From positions 106,751,501-106,815,500 of the forward strand of contig CM060693.1 of assembly GCA_030686995.1 (NCBI GenBank): a DNA stretch of 64,000 nucleotides, in the 5' to 3' direction. A program made the translations under genes and the position numbers. The notes under the pieces are model-generated. The model saw nothing but the letters and a program-made list of their open reading frames with translations, searched no databases and was not told the DNA's origin. This DNA comes from Artemisia argyi. Lineage: Eukaryota > Streptophyta > Magnoliopsida > Asterales > Asteraceae. Shown here one piece after another: positions 34,196-46,993 of the stretch (the stretch's first letter is position 1; each line of letters opens with the position of its first letter).

Positions 34196-35864
34196 GTTAT
34201 AATGTGTAACTAATTATCGAAACGCATAAAAATTGGATCTTGATTCGTTTAGTTACATGTTTTTAGGGTTTATTTGTTAGATTCCTAACCCTAATATTTT
34301 TTTGGGTCGATTTGACCTTAAGGGTTTTTAGGGTTTTGGTTTTTGATTTTTTAATATGATTAGAAACCCAAGGATGTCATGTAATTGTTATGCGTTTTAG
34401 TAAACGATCTTTGTGCAATATGTTAATTGTTAAGCTAAATCCATGAAAAAGTGCATATTTGCATGGATTTTTAATTGTGTGATAATTTAAATGGTTTAAA
34501 TTGTTTATATTAATTAATGGTTAAGTTATATCGCAACATGTAAATTTATTAATAGATGTCGAATTGGGGAAGACTCCAATATTAAATAATCAATTATGTG
34601 CTATGTGGTATTTATTTAATTTTGGCTTACGCAATCGATTTATCGATGTATGTGGCTCTTTTTTCTAGAAGAAGAAAGCCTTATTGCATTAATACATAAT
34701 ACACCTAGATTTAATTATTAATAGGACTATTGAATAAGATTTGCATGTAGCTACATGTTTTATACATATTTAATTGTTATGATTATGTATATTTTTTTAT
34801 TTAGTTGTTTTATTTTTTATTGTACATTACTTGTTTTTGTTTATTAATTGTGTTAGACATGTTTATAAACGAAAAGGGTAATTTTTGAATAGAAAAATAA
34901 TACGGACTAAATAATGGCGAAATTGTTTTGGTTTTTAAGAATAAATTTCAAAGGATTGGTTGATTGATGTTTTTGTACATAGTGTGCGAAAGGCGGACCA
35001 AAGGTTGCCATCCAACGTACTTGTAGAGAGGGGTTTTTAAAGCTCATGCACCTACCGGTTCTCTACAACTGCCTGGTTGCCGACCCTAGACTTACCTATA
35101 TCACTATATTACGTACATTGTCATCTTAAGGGTGAATTAACCACAATTCCACAATGATTATCCGAAACACTAAGCTTTCGGACTTATGCAAAAGTACGAT
35201 ATAGTGGACGATAATTGATGGTAATTCTTTAATTGGTGAACCCGATACCTCAATCAAAACTTTGTTATTTTATTCTTAGCAAATTGGTAATACAAATGTT
35301 TTGTAAAACCAATGTTATGAAGTTGTATGCATGCTTCTTCATACATTATTTTGATCACATCAAAATATTAATACCCTTATAAAATTAAGTCGAATGCCAT
35401 CTAATTAAGAACACTTGAAGTTGTAAATTTACGTCATGTGAGAACTTGGCGAGATTGCAATGGAGAGGTAAATTTTATTAATTCATTGCTAGGAGATCAA
35501 CTGATGTGATGGATTTGTGAGTTTACAGTTTTTAAGTTAGACGACTTAAATTGAGTAGTAAGTGAGATCTTGGACTCAAGCCATTAAGATAGGGACTAAA
35601 CATGCTTACAATACAAATGTTTTGTGATTGTAAATCCCATATATCTAGGAATTGGACAAATGTTATGCCAATTACTTGTACGACAAGTTACCTCATATTA
35701 TACTTTCATTACTAGCAGATCAACTGATGTGATGAAACTATGTTTATGGAGGATCCTAGTTTTCAAGATTATTCTATGGATATGATTTCCTTGGGTATTT
35801 TAATTTTCTTGAAAAATTGTATTATCAAAAATACTAATGTTTTGAACTTTCTTTATCTGTAGAA
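34196..35864 (+). other. untranslated leader of copia copy 2
   Basis: A 1.7-kb non-coding leader between PBS and gag. An 18-bp segment, AGATCAACTGATGTGATG, occurs twice (35494-35511 and 35717-35734) with similar flanks; its role is unknown. Confidence 0.7.
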
Positions 35865-36887
35865 ATGGCTCAAACTGATAACACCAACTTTCATTCTGTG
35901 TTCAAAACTTATTTTGAACGAGAAAAATTGACTGGCTCAGAGAATTTCAATGATTGGTATCGTTCACTTAGGATTGTCCTGCGAGTGACTGGTCAACTTG
36001 AAATCTTGAAAACGCCTTGTCCTGCTGAACCTGAAGGCGAGGCAGCTACTGAAGCTGCTAAGGCTAAATGGAATCTTGATTGTAAGGAACATATTTGATG
36101 TGGCCGCAATGATGTTAGGGGCGATGTCCACACCTCTTCAAAGGCAGTTTGAAGAGTATTTCCCCATGAACATGATTGATGAACTCAAGAAACTATATGA
36201 GAAACCATCAAATGTAGAGATTAATGATTTGATGGAGGCTCTACATGGTTGTAAGCAGGGTGATGGTGAACCTGTGAGTGCTCATGTGTTGAAGATGAAA
36301 AGTTTCATGGATCAACTACAAACACTTAAGAAACCCTATGACAATGATATGGCTGTGAACTTAATCAATAGATCCCTTAACAAGGATTTTAGTAGTTTTG
36401 TGAGGAACTTCAATATGCATTGCGTGGGGACGACAGTAAGTGAATTGCACGCACAGCTCATTGATTATGAGAAAGGGTTAACACAAAGGCTCCTACGCCC
36501 CAAGTACTTGCTATTCAAGGGGGTAGAATTAACAAGCCAAATGCAAACAAGAAGAAGGGTAAAGGAAAGAAGAAGGCTGATAAGAATAAGCAAGTTATGG
36601 CTTATCAACCACCTCAACCTAAGAAGAACCCTCCTGTGAAGAATAATCCAAAGAAGGATCAAGGATGCCATTACTGCAAGGTAATGGGTCACTGGAAGAG
36701 GAATAGTCCTCTTTATCTCGATGACTTGCGAAACAATAATGTTAAGAAGGCCGGGCACATGGGTGCCAGCACTTCAGGTAACTTATTTGTCATTGAATTA
36801 TTTACTTTATCTCATAAGTTAAATTCCTGGGTATATGATACTGGATGTGGTATTAATATTTGTAATACACTACAGGGGTTTAGATAG
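35865..36887 (+). pseudogene. copia copy 2 gag and protease start
   Basis: The gag start is the ATG at 35865. The frame runs to a stop at 36098, but the homologous protein continues in another frame from about 36085 (FDVAAMMLGAMSTPLQ), so a frameshift lies at about 36080-36090. A second frameshift at about 36480 (a C missing relative to copy 1) shifts the region before the zinc knuckle. In the knuckle the last Cys is Ser (AGT 36705-36707; Cys in copy 1), so zinc binding would be impaired. The protease YDTGCG motif is near 36835. The frame ends at TAG 36885-36887, shared with copy 1. Confidence 0.85.
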
Positions 36888-39800
36888 GAAAGGAGACTAG
36901 CTTATGGGGAGCAATTTCTGCATGTGGGAAATGGAGCACAAGCAGCAGTTGAAGCCATAGGAATGTTTAATTTAGTTTTACCTTCGGGTTTAGTACTTGT
37001 TTTAAACAATTGTCATTATGCACCTTCTATAATTAGAGGTGTTGTTTCATTTTCATGTTTGTTGGATCTTGGTTTTACTCATACTATTGATGGCAATAAA
37101 ATTTCTTTTTCTTTAAATGGTGTATTTTATTTTAATGCTGTTGCTGTGAATGGTGTGTTTGAAATTGATATGAATGATTGTATGACTTCCAACAATAATA
37201 ATAATTCGATGTACAACATAAGTAAGAGAATGAAGTATGACTTGAATTCATCTTACCTTTGGCACTGTAGACTTGATCATATAGGCAAGACTCGCATGCA
37301 AAAGCTGCAACGTGATGGGCTTTTGAATAATATCAATGATGAGTCATTTGATAAGTGTGAGTCTTGTACTTCTGGGAAGATGACGAAGAAACCTTTTCAT
37401 AATAATATGGAAAGAGCTTCAGATCTACTTGGTTTAATACATACGGATGTATGTGGACCACTTAGACATGTGTCAAGGAAAGGTGTTGTTTACTTCTTAA
37501 CTTTTATAGATGATTTCAGCCGTTATGGTTATGTTTATTTACTTAAGCATAAACATGAGGTGTTTGAAACATTTAAAGTTTTCAAAGCAGAAGTAGAATT
37601 GCATTTGGGAAAGAAGATTAAAGCTCTTCGTTCTGATCGAGGTGGTGAATACCTTAGTCAAGATTTTAAAGATTTCTTAACTGAGAATGGAATTGTCCAG
37701 AATCTCACATCTCCATATACTCTACAACAAAATGGTGTATCTGAGAGAAGGAATCGTACATTGTTGGACATGGTTCGATCAATGTATAATCTTACTAATC
37801 TTCCTTTGTCTTTTTGGGATTATGCTCTTGAATCAGCTGTTCGTATTTTGAATATGGTTCCCACCAAGAAGGTTGATAAGACTCCATATGAGATGTGGAC
37901 AGGTAAAGCTCCGAATTTGTCTTATTTAAAGGTATGGGGTTGTGAGGCATATGTTAAACGTGACTCACAAGATAAACTTCAACAAAGATCTGTAAAATGC
38001 ATTTTTGTAGGATACCCAAAGGAAACAATGGGTTACTACTTTTACTACCCACCTGAGAACAAAGTGTTTGTTGCTAGATATGGTGATTTTCTTGAAAGTG
38101 ATTTTGTAACTCAAGAAATCAGTGGGAGAGTATATGATCTAGAAGATGATCTAGATAATGCATTACCTTCTTAAAATACTAGCACACTTCCTATAGAACC
38201 AGAAAGTCTGGGTCCTCCACCAGAAGTTGAAGTAGTTCCCATTCGCAGATCTTCAAGATCTGTGAAAGCTCCTGACCGTCTATGTCTTAATGTAGAGGTC
38301 GATGAGCATATACTAGGGGATCTTAATGAACCTACTAGTTATAGAGCTGCCATTAATAGCCCTAAAAAGGTTAAGTGGAAAGCTGCTATGGATGGGGAAA
38401 TACAATCCATGCATGATAATGAAGTCTGGGAAGAAGTTGACTTACCTCCTGGTGCCAAGGTAGTTGGGAGTAAGTGGATCTACAAGATTAAGACTGGCAT
38501 GGATGGATATGCACACATTTATAAGGCTCGTCTAGTTGCTAAAGGTTTTACTCAAACTTTTGGAATTGATTACGAGGAGACATTTTCTCCTGTAGCAGAC
38601 ATAAGAGCTATAAGGATTCTCATAGCTATAGCAGCGTACTATGACTATGAGATTTGGCAAATGGATGTGAAAACTGCTTTCTTAAATGGTCATCTAGATG
38701 AAGACATCTATATGGCACAACCAGAAGGGTTTGAAAATCCAGAGTTTCCAAATCGTGTATGCAAGTTTAAAAGGTCCATTTATGGATAAAAGCAAGCATC
38801 ACGACAATGGAACAAGAGATTTGATGCTGAGATCAAAAAGTTTGGATTCACTCAAAATCTTGATGAGCCATGTGTGTATCACAAAGCTAGTGGGAGTGAT
38901 AATGTAATTTTCCTAATTTTATATGTTGATGACATATTGATCATGGGAAAAGACATTCCAAGTTCGCAAAAGGTTAAGGCATATCTTGGAAAGTGCTTTT
39001 CTATGAAAGATTTAGGAGAAGCTCCATACATTCTGGGAATCAAAATCTATAGAGATAGATCAAGGCGGTTAATTGGATTAAGTCAAAGTGCTTACATTGA
39101 CAAAATATTGAAAAGATTCAATATGCAAAATTCCAAGAAAGGATATTTGCCGATGGAAGTAAAACATGGCTTATGTGATGAGTTTTGTGCTTCAACACCT
39201 GCTGAGGTGGCTCGCATGAGTAAAGTTCCTTTTGCTTCAGCTGTAGGATCTATTATGTATGCGGTTAAGTGCACAAGGCCAGATGTGGTGTTTGCTCAAA
39301 ATATTACCAGTCAATTTCAACAGAATCCAGGTGAAAAACATTGGATTGCTGTTAAGCATATTCATAAGTATTTGAGAAATACAAAAGATATGTTTTTGGT
39401 ATATGGTGGAGATCCAGCTGCAGAACTTTGTGTTACAGGTTTCTGCGATGCATCCTTTCAAAGTAATAAAGATGATTCGAAGTCTTAGACGGGTTATGTC
39501 TTTGTTATTAATGGAGGAGCTGTAGACTGGAGGAGCAAGAAGCAGAGTACAATTGCGATGTCTGAAACAGAAGCTAAATACATTGCTGCTTCAGAAGCTG
39601 CTATGCAGGCTGTTTGGATTAGGAAATTCGTTTCAGGGCTTGGTGTTATGCCTTCAATTGAATTACCTATTAATATGTATTGTGACAATTCTGCTGCAAT
39701 CATATTTGCCAATGAACCTGGAGTCATGAGAGGCACCAGACATTTTCTACGGAAGTATCACTTTGTTCGTGAAAAAGTTAACGAAGGTGAAATAAATCTG

Positions 39801-39929
39801 CTGAAAGTTCACACAGATGATAACTTAGCTGATCCATTCACTAAGGCTTTGGCGAAAGAAAAGCTTAATGAATTATCCAATGGAATTGGACTTAAATTAG
39901 CTAGTAGTTTCATGCATAACCGTGATTAG
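36888..39929 (+). pseudogene. copia copy 2 pol (protease, integrase, RT, RNase H)
   Basis: The frame is open from after the shared TAG (36887) to 38174. It includes the integrase zinc region (HCRLDH, CESC) and the catalytic D, D, E context (HTDVCGP, SDRGGEY, SERRNRT). A TAA at 38172-38174 is private to this copy. RT follows (38262-38789), ending at the TAA 38787-38789 shared with copy 1, then YVDDILIMG near 38921. A private TAG at 39486-39488 breaks the RT/RNase H junction. RNase H (TEAKYIAASEAA, where copy 1 has TEAEY) ends at 39929. Unlike copy 1 it has no 98-bp duplication. Confidence 0.88.
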
Positions 39930-40728
39930 TATTTGGATAAAGGATATTTGTAAACAATTATTATTTTAATGAAATAAAGTATGTTGGTATGTTTATTTCT
40001 GTTATTAATTATTGTTGTCCTATTTTTGCATGTTTAAAATCCATGAATAAGAGTTATTCTAAATTGTCCGTTGTCAGTTAATAATATGGGAATATTATTA
40101 AATTAAGACAAATCTGAAGTTGGTATAATATACTTAAAGTATATTGATGCGTAGTCATGCCATTTCAGACGATATTCGATGATATTGAATATAGGACTTA
40201 TCCCAACTATATGATGTTACTTTATGGATCTTGTCATTAAGTAAATCATAAGAAGTTATCCTTAGACTTGAGATACAAGATAACGGTCATGAATGTAGTA
40301 CATTTTTGTGGAACAACTTAACGCTATACGTAACTGGTAGTCATAAGGGTTGTTTTCGGAAGTGTTACAAAGTTTGTGTGTTTTGCTTGTAATCAATATA
40401 GAATTTGTTCCTTAAAATTAATTTTTGGAGTTTAATACTACTGGGCCCCTCGTAGGGTTGTCAAGGTGTTTGCGTCGCCACGCCAAGGTCTTTCCTGAAA
40501 GGTTCAGAAGATCTGGTAATCTTGTCAATTTCTAACAACGAGAAACAGAATGGTTAATTAAGGAATGACCTAGATCCATATCCTTATTTAACACGGTATT
40601 AGAAACAAAGGGATAATAATAATGAGAAATCATTAAAAGGTTTTCCAGGAGCCTTACTCAAGTTGTACTAGAGGCATCGGCGTGTTGCAAGACGCTAACC
40701 GATGTGATCACACTATTATGATATGTCT
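39930..40728 (+). other. 3' untranslated region of copia copy 2
   Basis: Non-coding DNA between the pol stop and the PPT, nearly identical to 8909-9708 in copy 1. No gene. Confidence 0.8.
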
Positions 40729-40738
40729 ATGTGGGAGC
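40729..40738 (+). promoter_or_regulatory. polypurine tract of copia copy 2
   Basis: ATGTGGGAGC, purine-rich, directly precedes the 3' LTR at 40739 and is the likely plus-strand primer. Copy 1 has AAGTGGGAGC at the same place. Confidence 0.75.
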
Positions 40739-41529
40739 TGTTGGTTTTATAGACATTATAATAATAGTCGTGTGTTAGGATCGAACTTGAGATCACGGGA
40801 TTGCACACAATACGTATGAAGAGAAAAAGAAATAATTATTTATAAAATGTTATAAGTAATTATTAATAAACACAAAATAAATAATAGTAATTAGTATTTA
40901 ATGATAAATGACTAATGACCTATTAAACGAAGATTAGGAAAGTAATACTAAGGAAATTTTGGAAACAAGAGAAGGTTCCGGAATCCCCTTGGGGGGTTCA
41001 CAACCGATCGGCCAAAGGGGGTTATCCCACCTCCTTTGTGCCTTGTGCTCCAAGTATTGATTAGTATATAAGCAAACCCAAGATACATGTTTTCTCATAA
41101 CTTGTACACACATCTTGGTGTTTTCTCTCCTCTCTTTGTCCCTAGTCGATCCATACAAACAATCCCATAAGGGATTCGATTTTTATAGATCAAACAAAGT
41201 TTTGTGTTTAATTACTTGCATAAACTTTTTCTTGAATTAGTACGTGTGTACAAGAACGTGAATCAAACACATCATTGTTTGATTCTTGGATTGAATTACA
41301 AAAGAGGTAAGGGGTAATTCTTGTAATCCACATATAAACCCTAATCAGGGTTCTTGATTGAAGATTGCAATTTGATTCTTGTTCGGGCTAGAATCACAAA
41401 GGTATGTTTACTATTTAATATTGATTAATTAATTACATGTTATTTGATCTTGTTATAATCGCTTCCGCTATGCTCACTTGATGTGTTTGGTTTATAATAT
41501 ATGAATGTCATGATATCATAATTTCAACA
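40739..41529 (+). repeat. 3' LTR of copia copy 2
   Basis: 791 bp, TGTTGG...TTCAACA, nearly identical to the 5' LTR. It differs by a 2-bp loss in a CA repeat (about 41103), a 4-bp length change near 41285 and scattered substitutions. Confidence 0.96.
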
Positions 41530-41534
41530 GACTG

Positions 41535-42431
41535 AAGTACAAATAAAAGTTGCCATTCCCCTATCTACTCCTCCCGTTGAAATATATATATCTAAGCATA
41601 AATGAACCGTTGCAGAATTCTTTCCGTTGAATGGATAGGTGACCGTTGCAGCTTTTGGTGACACGCATCTACGGAGGGGCCACTTGAGATAGCCTTGCAA
41701 CAATTTGAATTGTTATAGCAGTTGGCCATTCATCACATGCCACATGGCGAAGTTGATTGGTGATTGGTTTGCAAGAGTAGTAGCAGGCTTTCAAATACGC
41801 TTCTTTTTCTTTATTATTCCAATGAGACAAGTAGTGTCAATAGGAATTAATTAGATAAATCGGTGTAGATGAATAAATCTTGGCACTTGGGCCTCGTAAA
41901 TTTTGGCTTATTTTTATTGGGCTTGAATCTTTAGCTTTATCTCTAATAATAATTTCGCTTTATCTCAGCTTCAATGATCTTCGTTTGGCTTCTAAAATCC
42001 CGCTCTTTTGCTCCAAATATTCTCGAATGTACCTTATCAATGAAATAACAAATAGCCGTAATATTTGCAATAAAAAGCACAATATTGTTAAATATATTAG
42101 CATAAAAGAGGACATTTTTTGTAATAAAACATGTATAATCGTGATTTCATCAGACCTTTAAATGTATCAAAGTTGTCACTTTTATTGAGTTGTGTAACCA
42201 TTTTTTTCCCTAACTCAGGTCTCAAACTTACTAACCCCTTTTATGTTGACACTATTATACGGGGCCATTAAGGTTTTATCCCGTTTCTTCTTATACACGT
42301 GACATGCACGCCGGACATTTTTTGTCTTATTCTCTAACGTTATAATCCACCTTTCCCACCACAAACACACACAAATTCACCTCACACACACACAATAACA
42401 AATATCATTTTTTTAAATTGACCTAAAGATC
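41535..42431 (+). promoter_or_regulatory. upstream region of the GRF zinc-finger gene
   Basis: Non-coding. A CACA-rich stretch at 42362-42395 just before the ATG looks like a 5' UTR. An ACACGTGAC G-box-like motif is at about 42296. No clear TATA box was found. Confidence 0.4.
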
Positions 42432-42945
42432 ATGGCGCATTATACTCCTGGCACACCACGAAGGATTGTGAAGTACGTTCGACCTTACTATGGATGTGGA
42501 CTAGATATGACAGTCAAAACGGCATGTATTAAGGAGAATTCAGGCAAACGATTTATTGCTTGTCCCAAATATGTAAGCCCTAAGTTAATTGGGGTTTTTT
42601 GAAGGTGTTGAATTTTATGGGGCTTTTGTTGGATAAGTAAACTTAACCAGATTTCTATTGTTTGTTTGGTTGTAATTACAGGACAAGGGTAATAAGTGTG
42701 GGTATTATGAGTTTTTTTATGATGATTTACAAAGTGAGTATTATAGGGAATCACTATATGAAGAGAATCAAAAGGTTATGAAAGGGAATCAAAGGAGTGA
42801 GATGAAAGAATACATTGCTGTGCTAACTATGGAAAAGCAATTGTTGGTTGAAGAATTGACTTGCACAAAGTCAAAGTTACAATTGTATGTGTTGGGTTCA
42901 TTCAGTCCCCAAGCAAGCATAAACAGGGATTTGAATACAAATTAA
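42432..42945 (+). pseudogene. GRF-type zinc-finger gene, broken by a copia LTR
   Basis: Exon 1 is 42432-42572 (47 codons). A GT-AG intron follows (42573-42681), and exon 2 is open to TAA 42943-42945. The protein (134 aa) has a GRF zinc finger: YYGCG at about 20-24, KENSGKRFIACPK and KCGYYEFFYDD across the exon junction, a fold often linked to single-stranded DNA or RNA binding. A charged, coiled-coil-like helix follows (EMKEYIAVLTMEKQLLVEEL). Native sequence ends at about residue 116: the copia LTR starts at 42890, and residues 117-134 and the stop are read from the LTR. Small plant GRF proteins usually continue with more coiled coil, sometimes a membrane segment, so the 3' end is lost or lies beyond the nest, outside the window. 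Confidence 0.75.
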
Positions 42946-43834
42946 CCTAAGTGTCAGAAGACCTTCAACAACGCTCAATTCACTGAGTGAATAGTTGCTC
43001 AGTGAGTCACCTTCAGGATGCTTAGGACGAGTATAAGAAGAAAGCCTCTCCATTCAGTGTGGCGGAGCTCAGTGAGTGGCACCTAAACCAAAGAAGAAGG
43101 TGATGGGTTCAGTGAGTGATGACAATAACTCACTGAACCCCTGTCTCCTCAACAACTATGATGAATGAAGACTGAAGAACTGAAGACCAAAGACTGAAGA
43201 TTCTTGGACTGAAGGATAGGCGGGACAATGCTGGAAATGTTTGAAAAAGATAAGGAGAAGTCCTTATCAGGCTGAAGTTAACCTTTCCGTGAAAGGCAAA
43301 ATGTCAGGACAGTGTCATCACTGTTCTTCAGAAAGTGCTATTGTCTTATACCCAAAATAGGTTCTTGTAACAGAGACAAAATTCATCAGTATTTTGTCCT
43401 GATTAGCTTAGGTCATCCTTTGTCTTGTACATAGTCGTTGCATCTTTATGTGTGTATAAATAGGATCATAAAGAGGAGAAAAAGTTGACAATTTTATACA
43501 ATTAATCCTTACACATTCACAAACAATTTTTTCTCCTCAAAAAAGCAACTTTGTCCCTAAGATAGCTCAGTGGTTCCTTATAGTTGCTACTTAAGCTTAG
43601 CTTATGTTTAGTGAGGAGACTACACCATACTTGTCATTCAATCCCAAGTGTTGTTCCGCAAACACTTGGGTATAATTCTTTATTAATTGCAAATAGAATT
43701 AAATGTTGAAAAACTTGTATTTTATTTACTTTACATTTATCTTTTTTAACAAAGTTTAGTTCTCATTACTTAAGTCATGGAACTTGGTTAGTTTAACTTT
43801 CTAGTTAATACTAATTAAGTATAAGGGAACAACA
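42890..43834 (+). repeat. 5' LTR of copia element 3
   Basis: About 945 bp, TGTTGGGTTC...GGAACAACA. It contains repeated TCAGTGAG/CACTGA segments (about 42976-43140). A TATA-like TATAAATAG is at about 43455. The PBS follows two bases after the end. Confidence 0.8.
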
Positions 43835-43836
43835 AG

Positions 43837-43849
43837 TGGTATCAAAGCC
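43837..43849 (+). promoter_or_regulatory. primer binding site of copia element 3
   Basis: TGGTATCAAAGCC, a one-base variant of the initiator tRNA-Met complement, 2 bp after the LTR. Confidence 0.8.
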
Positions 43850-43914
43850 TCTGGTTTATAAAACTTTTCAAAAACAAAAGAGTGCTCAAAAGTTTTTAAA
43901 ATCAAGATCCTACC

Positions 43915-46900
43915 ATGGTAGAAAGTAATGTACCCCAACTTGTTGATAAAAAGGGAGGAAGCTATAATGCTACTGCCCCTAGACTTGAAGTTGGAAAATT
44001 CAACAAGTGAAAAAAGCGTATGCTTTGCTCTTGACTGGAATGAAACCTTGTTACATTAATTGTATTAATGAAGGTCCCTTTGTTCCTAAGACTGCTGAAG
44101 GCCTACCAAAGCCTGAAGCTCAGTGGATTTCTGACTAGAGAAGGGTGTTCAATCAGGACCAACACCTAAAGAGCATCATTATATCATCTCTTCCTGACGA
44201 TGTAATGAAATCAGTCATCAATTGTCCAACTGCCAAACAGAATTGGACTGACTTGATTCATAGCTTTGAAGGTCCCTCAAATACCAAGGAAAACAGGATT
44301 ATGGACCTGAAACTTGAGTATAACACCTTCAGGGCTAAGGACTCTGAAACTCTCTCTCAGACTTACACCAGATACAAAACCCTTCTGAATGAATTGACCA
44401 ATGATGGTGTCACCCTATCTAAGCATGAGATAAATTTTGGCTTTGTCAACAGTGTTCCTGAGAAGTAGTTAAACTTCTCTCGGAGTCTCAGAAATGCTAA
44501 CCACATTCAAAATCTTGAGCTTCCTGAAATTTATGGGAAGTTTGTCTATGAAGACAACTTAATCTCAAGGAGATACCCTGATTCAAAGAAGACTCAAGAG
44601 ACCAAGAAGCCTCTGACTATTGCACCCATATCCACTGCCTTTTATTCTAATGGCGTTGTGTAGGATTTCCTAGAAGATTCTGATGATGAGGTTGATGAGA
44701 TGACAAGTGAGGAGTACCTTAATGATTTACAGTTAGAGTTTCAGGAAAGGGGTGCCTTGCCAACTCAAAACGTTTTAGTAAAAGAAGCAAAAAAAATTCA
44801 AGTGCTAAAGCCAATGAAAACTCTAAATGTTTTAAATGTGGCAAAAAGGGTCATTTTGCAAAAGATTGCTTCTCAAAAACCACCTCAGAACCCTCATACA
44901 AGTTTTCTGGAAACAGTTCCTATTCAGGAACTAGCAAGTTTCAACCTAAAATGCTTTAGTCCAATCAATCTTTTCAAAATAAAACTGAAAAGTTTCCAAA
45001 AAAGGATTTTGAAGCTATGTATAGAAAGGCTAAAGCTAAACTTTTACTTCTTGAGGCAGCTCCCTCAAACTCTCAGTCACCTCAAGCCCCTAAACTTCCT
45101 CAGGCTAAAAACAAAGGTCTTGTTGCTGAAACTTTTGACTGAGACGAAGAAGAAGAATTTTTTGATGATGAAGAAATTCATGTCAGTGTACTAATGGATC
45201 TCTTAGAAGATAACAAGTTGGCTGTTGGAAAGAACCATTCCAGGAATGGAGAATGGGTTGGCATCACCATGAGGAAGGTAGACATCTTACTTTCTATGGA
45301 TGATGATTTTGATTAGCAATCTTACTTAAATTATATTAATGCTGATATTAAGTACAACAAACTAAGCTTTGAATTAAACAAGTATAGAGATGAACTTCTT
45401 GCTTTAAAACAAGCCAAACTTGAAAGTGTCACTCTTCAAATTCAAAACTCAGAACTTGTGAAACAAAACAATGCTCTTAAAGAAGAACTTAAGAAAGAAA
45501 AGGTTGTCATTGAAAGTTGGACTCAGGAAAACCCTAGTGTCTATGAAATTGTAAGTCTCATACCTAGTACTAAGAAAATTGTACTAGGAGAGAATCAACT
45601 CACTAAGTCCTCAGGAGAGAGTCACAGTGAAAAAGCCTTTCTGCTTGCTGGCATACCATTTGAAAGAGAAATGGAACCAACATCCAGTGATTGGGTTGAG
45701 AGAGTCAATCCTAATAGTAAACTACCTAACTTTAACACTAGGAAAATTTTGGAACCTGAAAGTTAGGCTATCAAAAATATGCTTGGGGTTACTGATGAAC
45801 CCAGTCACACTGAGTCCATTACCGAGTCTGAATCAGAATCCCAATCCCCACTTCCTACACTGAAACACCTTCAGGGAGCTACACCTAATTCAGAACTCAC
45901 CCCACCTATTTACCAACCACACTCTCCCAAAGAAAGATCAGGTTTGGGAAGAACAATCCTGAAAAGACCCACATCTGTCCCAAACACTGAAATTTCAGCC
46001 CCCACTGAAAATTCCACACCTTCAGTCCCCACTGAAGTAAAAACTGACAGCACTAACTCAAAGTATGATCAGTTGGCTGAACTTGTCAGGAAGCTGAGTG
46101 AAAATATTGAATCTTCTGAAAAACCTACCTTATCCAAGGTTAGGGAACAAACACCAGCCTTCTCAAGCACCACCAAACCAAAATCCTCATCTAAATACCA
46201 ACAGATATGTGAACTATGCAATTATACAAATCACACCACTGATAATTGCTATAGAATCCCATTCTGCATAATTTGTAAATAAGTAGATCACAGGACTTCT
46301 AATCATAAATCTCACTTTGCATCACTGAATGCTCAAGCAAACTACAAAGCCCAGGCTTATAAATATGCTTTACCACCCAACCAAAAACTGAAGGCAAAAC
46401 CTTTCCTACCATGTCCTCACTGTGGATTTAATGACCTTCTTCCGGATGACTGTATGATGTATCCCTGTTGTGACATATGTGGAGATCCCTCCCATGTATA
46501 TCAGGACATGACTTGATTATTCAAGCCAGGAGAGAAAATACATCCAAATCCTCACAGTCCACTGAGTCCTCCACAATAACCAAATGTAAAACATGTGGAA
46601 GTACCATTCATTCTACCTCAGACCATGACTCTATTGCACAATTCAAAAAGGCCATCAAAGCCAAGCCCACCAAAAATTGGGTTCACAAGAAAAACTAACA
46701 CATTTTACTATTTGTGCAGAGACATGCCAGGAAGCCAATTTGACATTTAGACAGTGGATGCTCAAGGAGTATGACTGGTTTGAAGCAGTATCTGCATAAA
46801 TATGTTGAAGAACCAGGACCTGAAGTAGTATTTGCTAATAACTCATCATGTGGTACTGAAGGATATGGTTCCGGTAACTGAAATGGTATAGTTTTTACAA

Positions 46901-46993
46901 GAATTACTTATGTCAATGGTCTGAAATACAATCTAATCAGTGTCAGTCAACTATGTGATGCAAAATTCATAGTTCAGTTTGATGATAAGAGAG
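43915..46993 (+). pseudogene. copia element 3 gag-protease
   Basis: From the ATG at 43915 the frame is broken by many stops. Readable blocks: a gag core (44145-44468, with LPDDVMKSVINC and KENRIMDLKLEYNTF), a CCHC knuckle (CFKCGKKGHFAKDC, 44829-44870), an acidic coiled-coil region (45140-45530), a Ser/Thr/Pro-rich stretch (45780-46280) and several extra Cys/His clusters (46210-46275, 46410-46500, 46580-46630). The protease then starts (DSGCSRSMTGL, about 46751), and the frame reaches NLISVSQLCDAKFIVQFDDKRE where the next element cuts it. The long gag with extra zinc clusters is typical of one plant copia group I cannot name with certainty. Confidence 0.78.

Larger units (their letters stand above)
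33393..41529 (+). mobile_element. Ty1/copia retrotransposon, copy 2 (full length, defective)
   Basis: A complete 8.1-kb element: 5' LTR 33393-34181, PBS, untranslated leader, gag, pol, 3' region, PPT and 3' LTR 40739-41529. The flanking pentamers are GATTG (33388-33392) and GACTG (41530-41534), a TSD with one change. The two LTRs differ by about seven substitutions and two small indels by eye in about 790 bp, so the insertion is recent. The genes are broken (two frameshifts, at least four stops), so the copy was probably mobilised by enzymes made elsewhere or broke after landing. The polyprotein resembles Tnt1-like plant copia. Confidence 0.96.
42890..46993 (+). mobile_element. copia element 3, 5' part (interrupted)
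   Basis: A third, unrelated copia element: 5' LTR, PBS, long gag and the start of protease. Its right part is separated by insertion of a Tat/Athila-like element at about 46994. It lies within exon 2 of the GRF gene. The pentamer before the LTR is GTATG (42885-42889), which should recur after its 3' LTR, outside the window. Confidence 0.82.

Noticed and set aside
36465..36758. Leu-rich minus-strand frame (also at 5366-5647)
   Set aside because: Antisense of the Lys-rich gag C-terminus in both copia copies; not an independent membrane protein.
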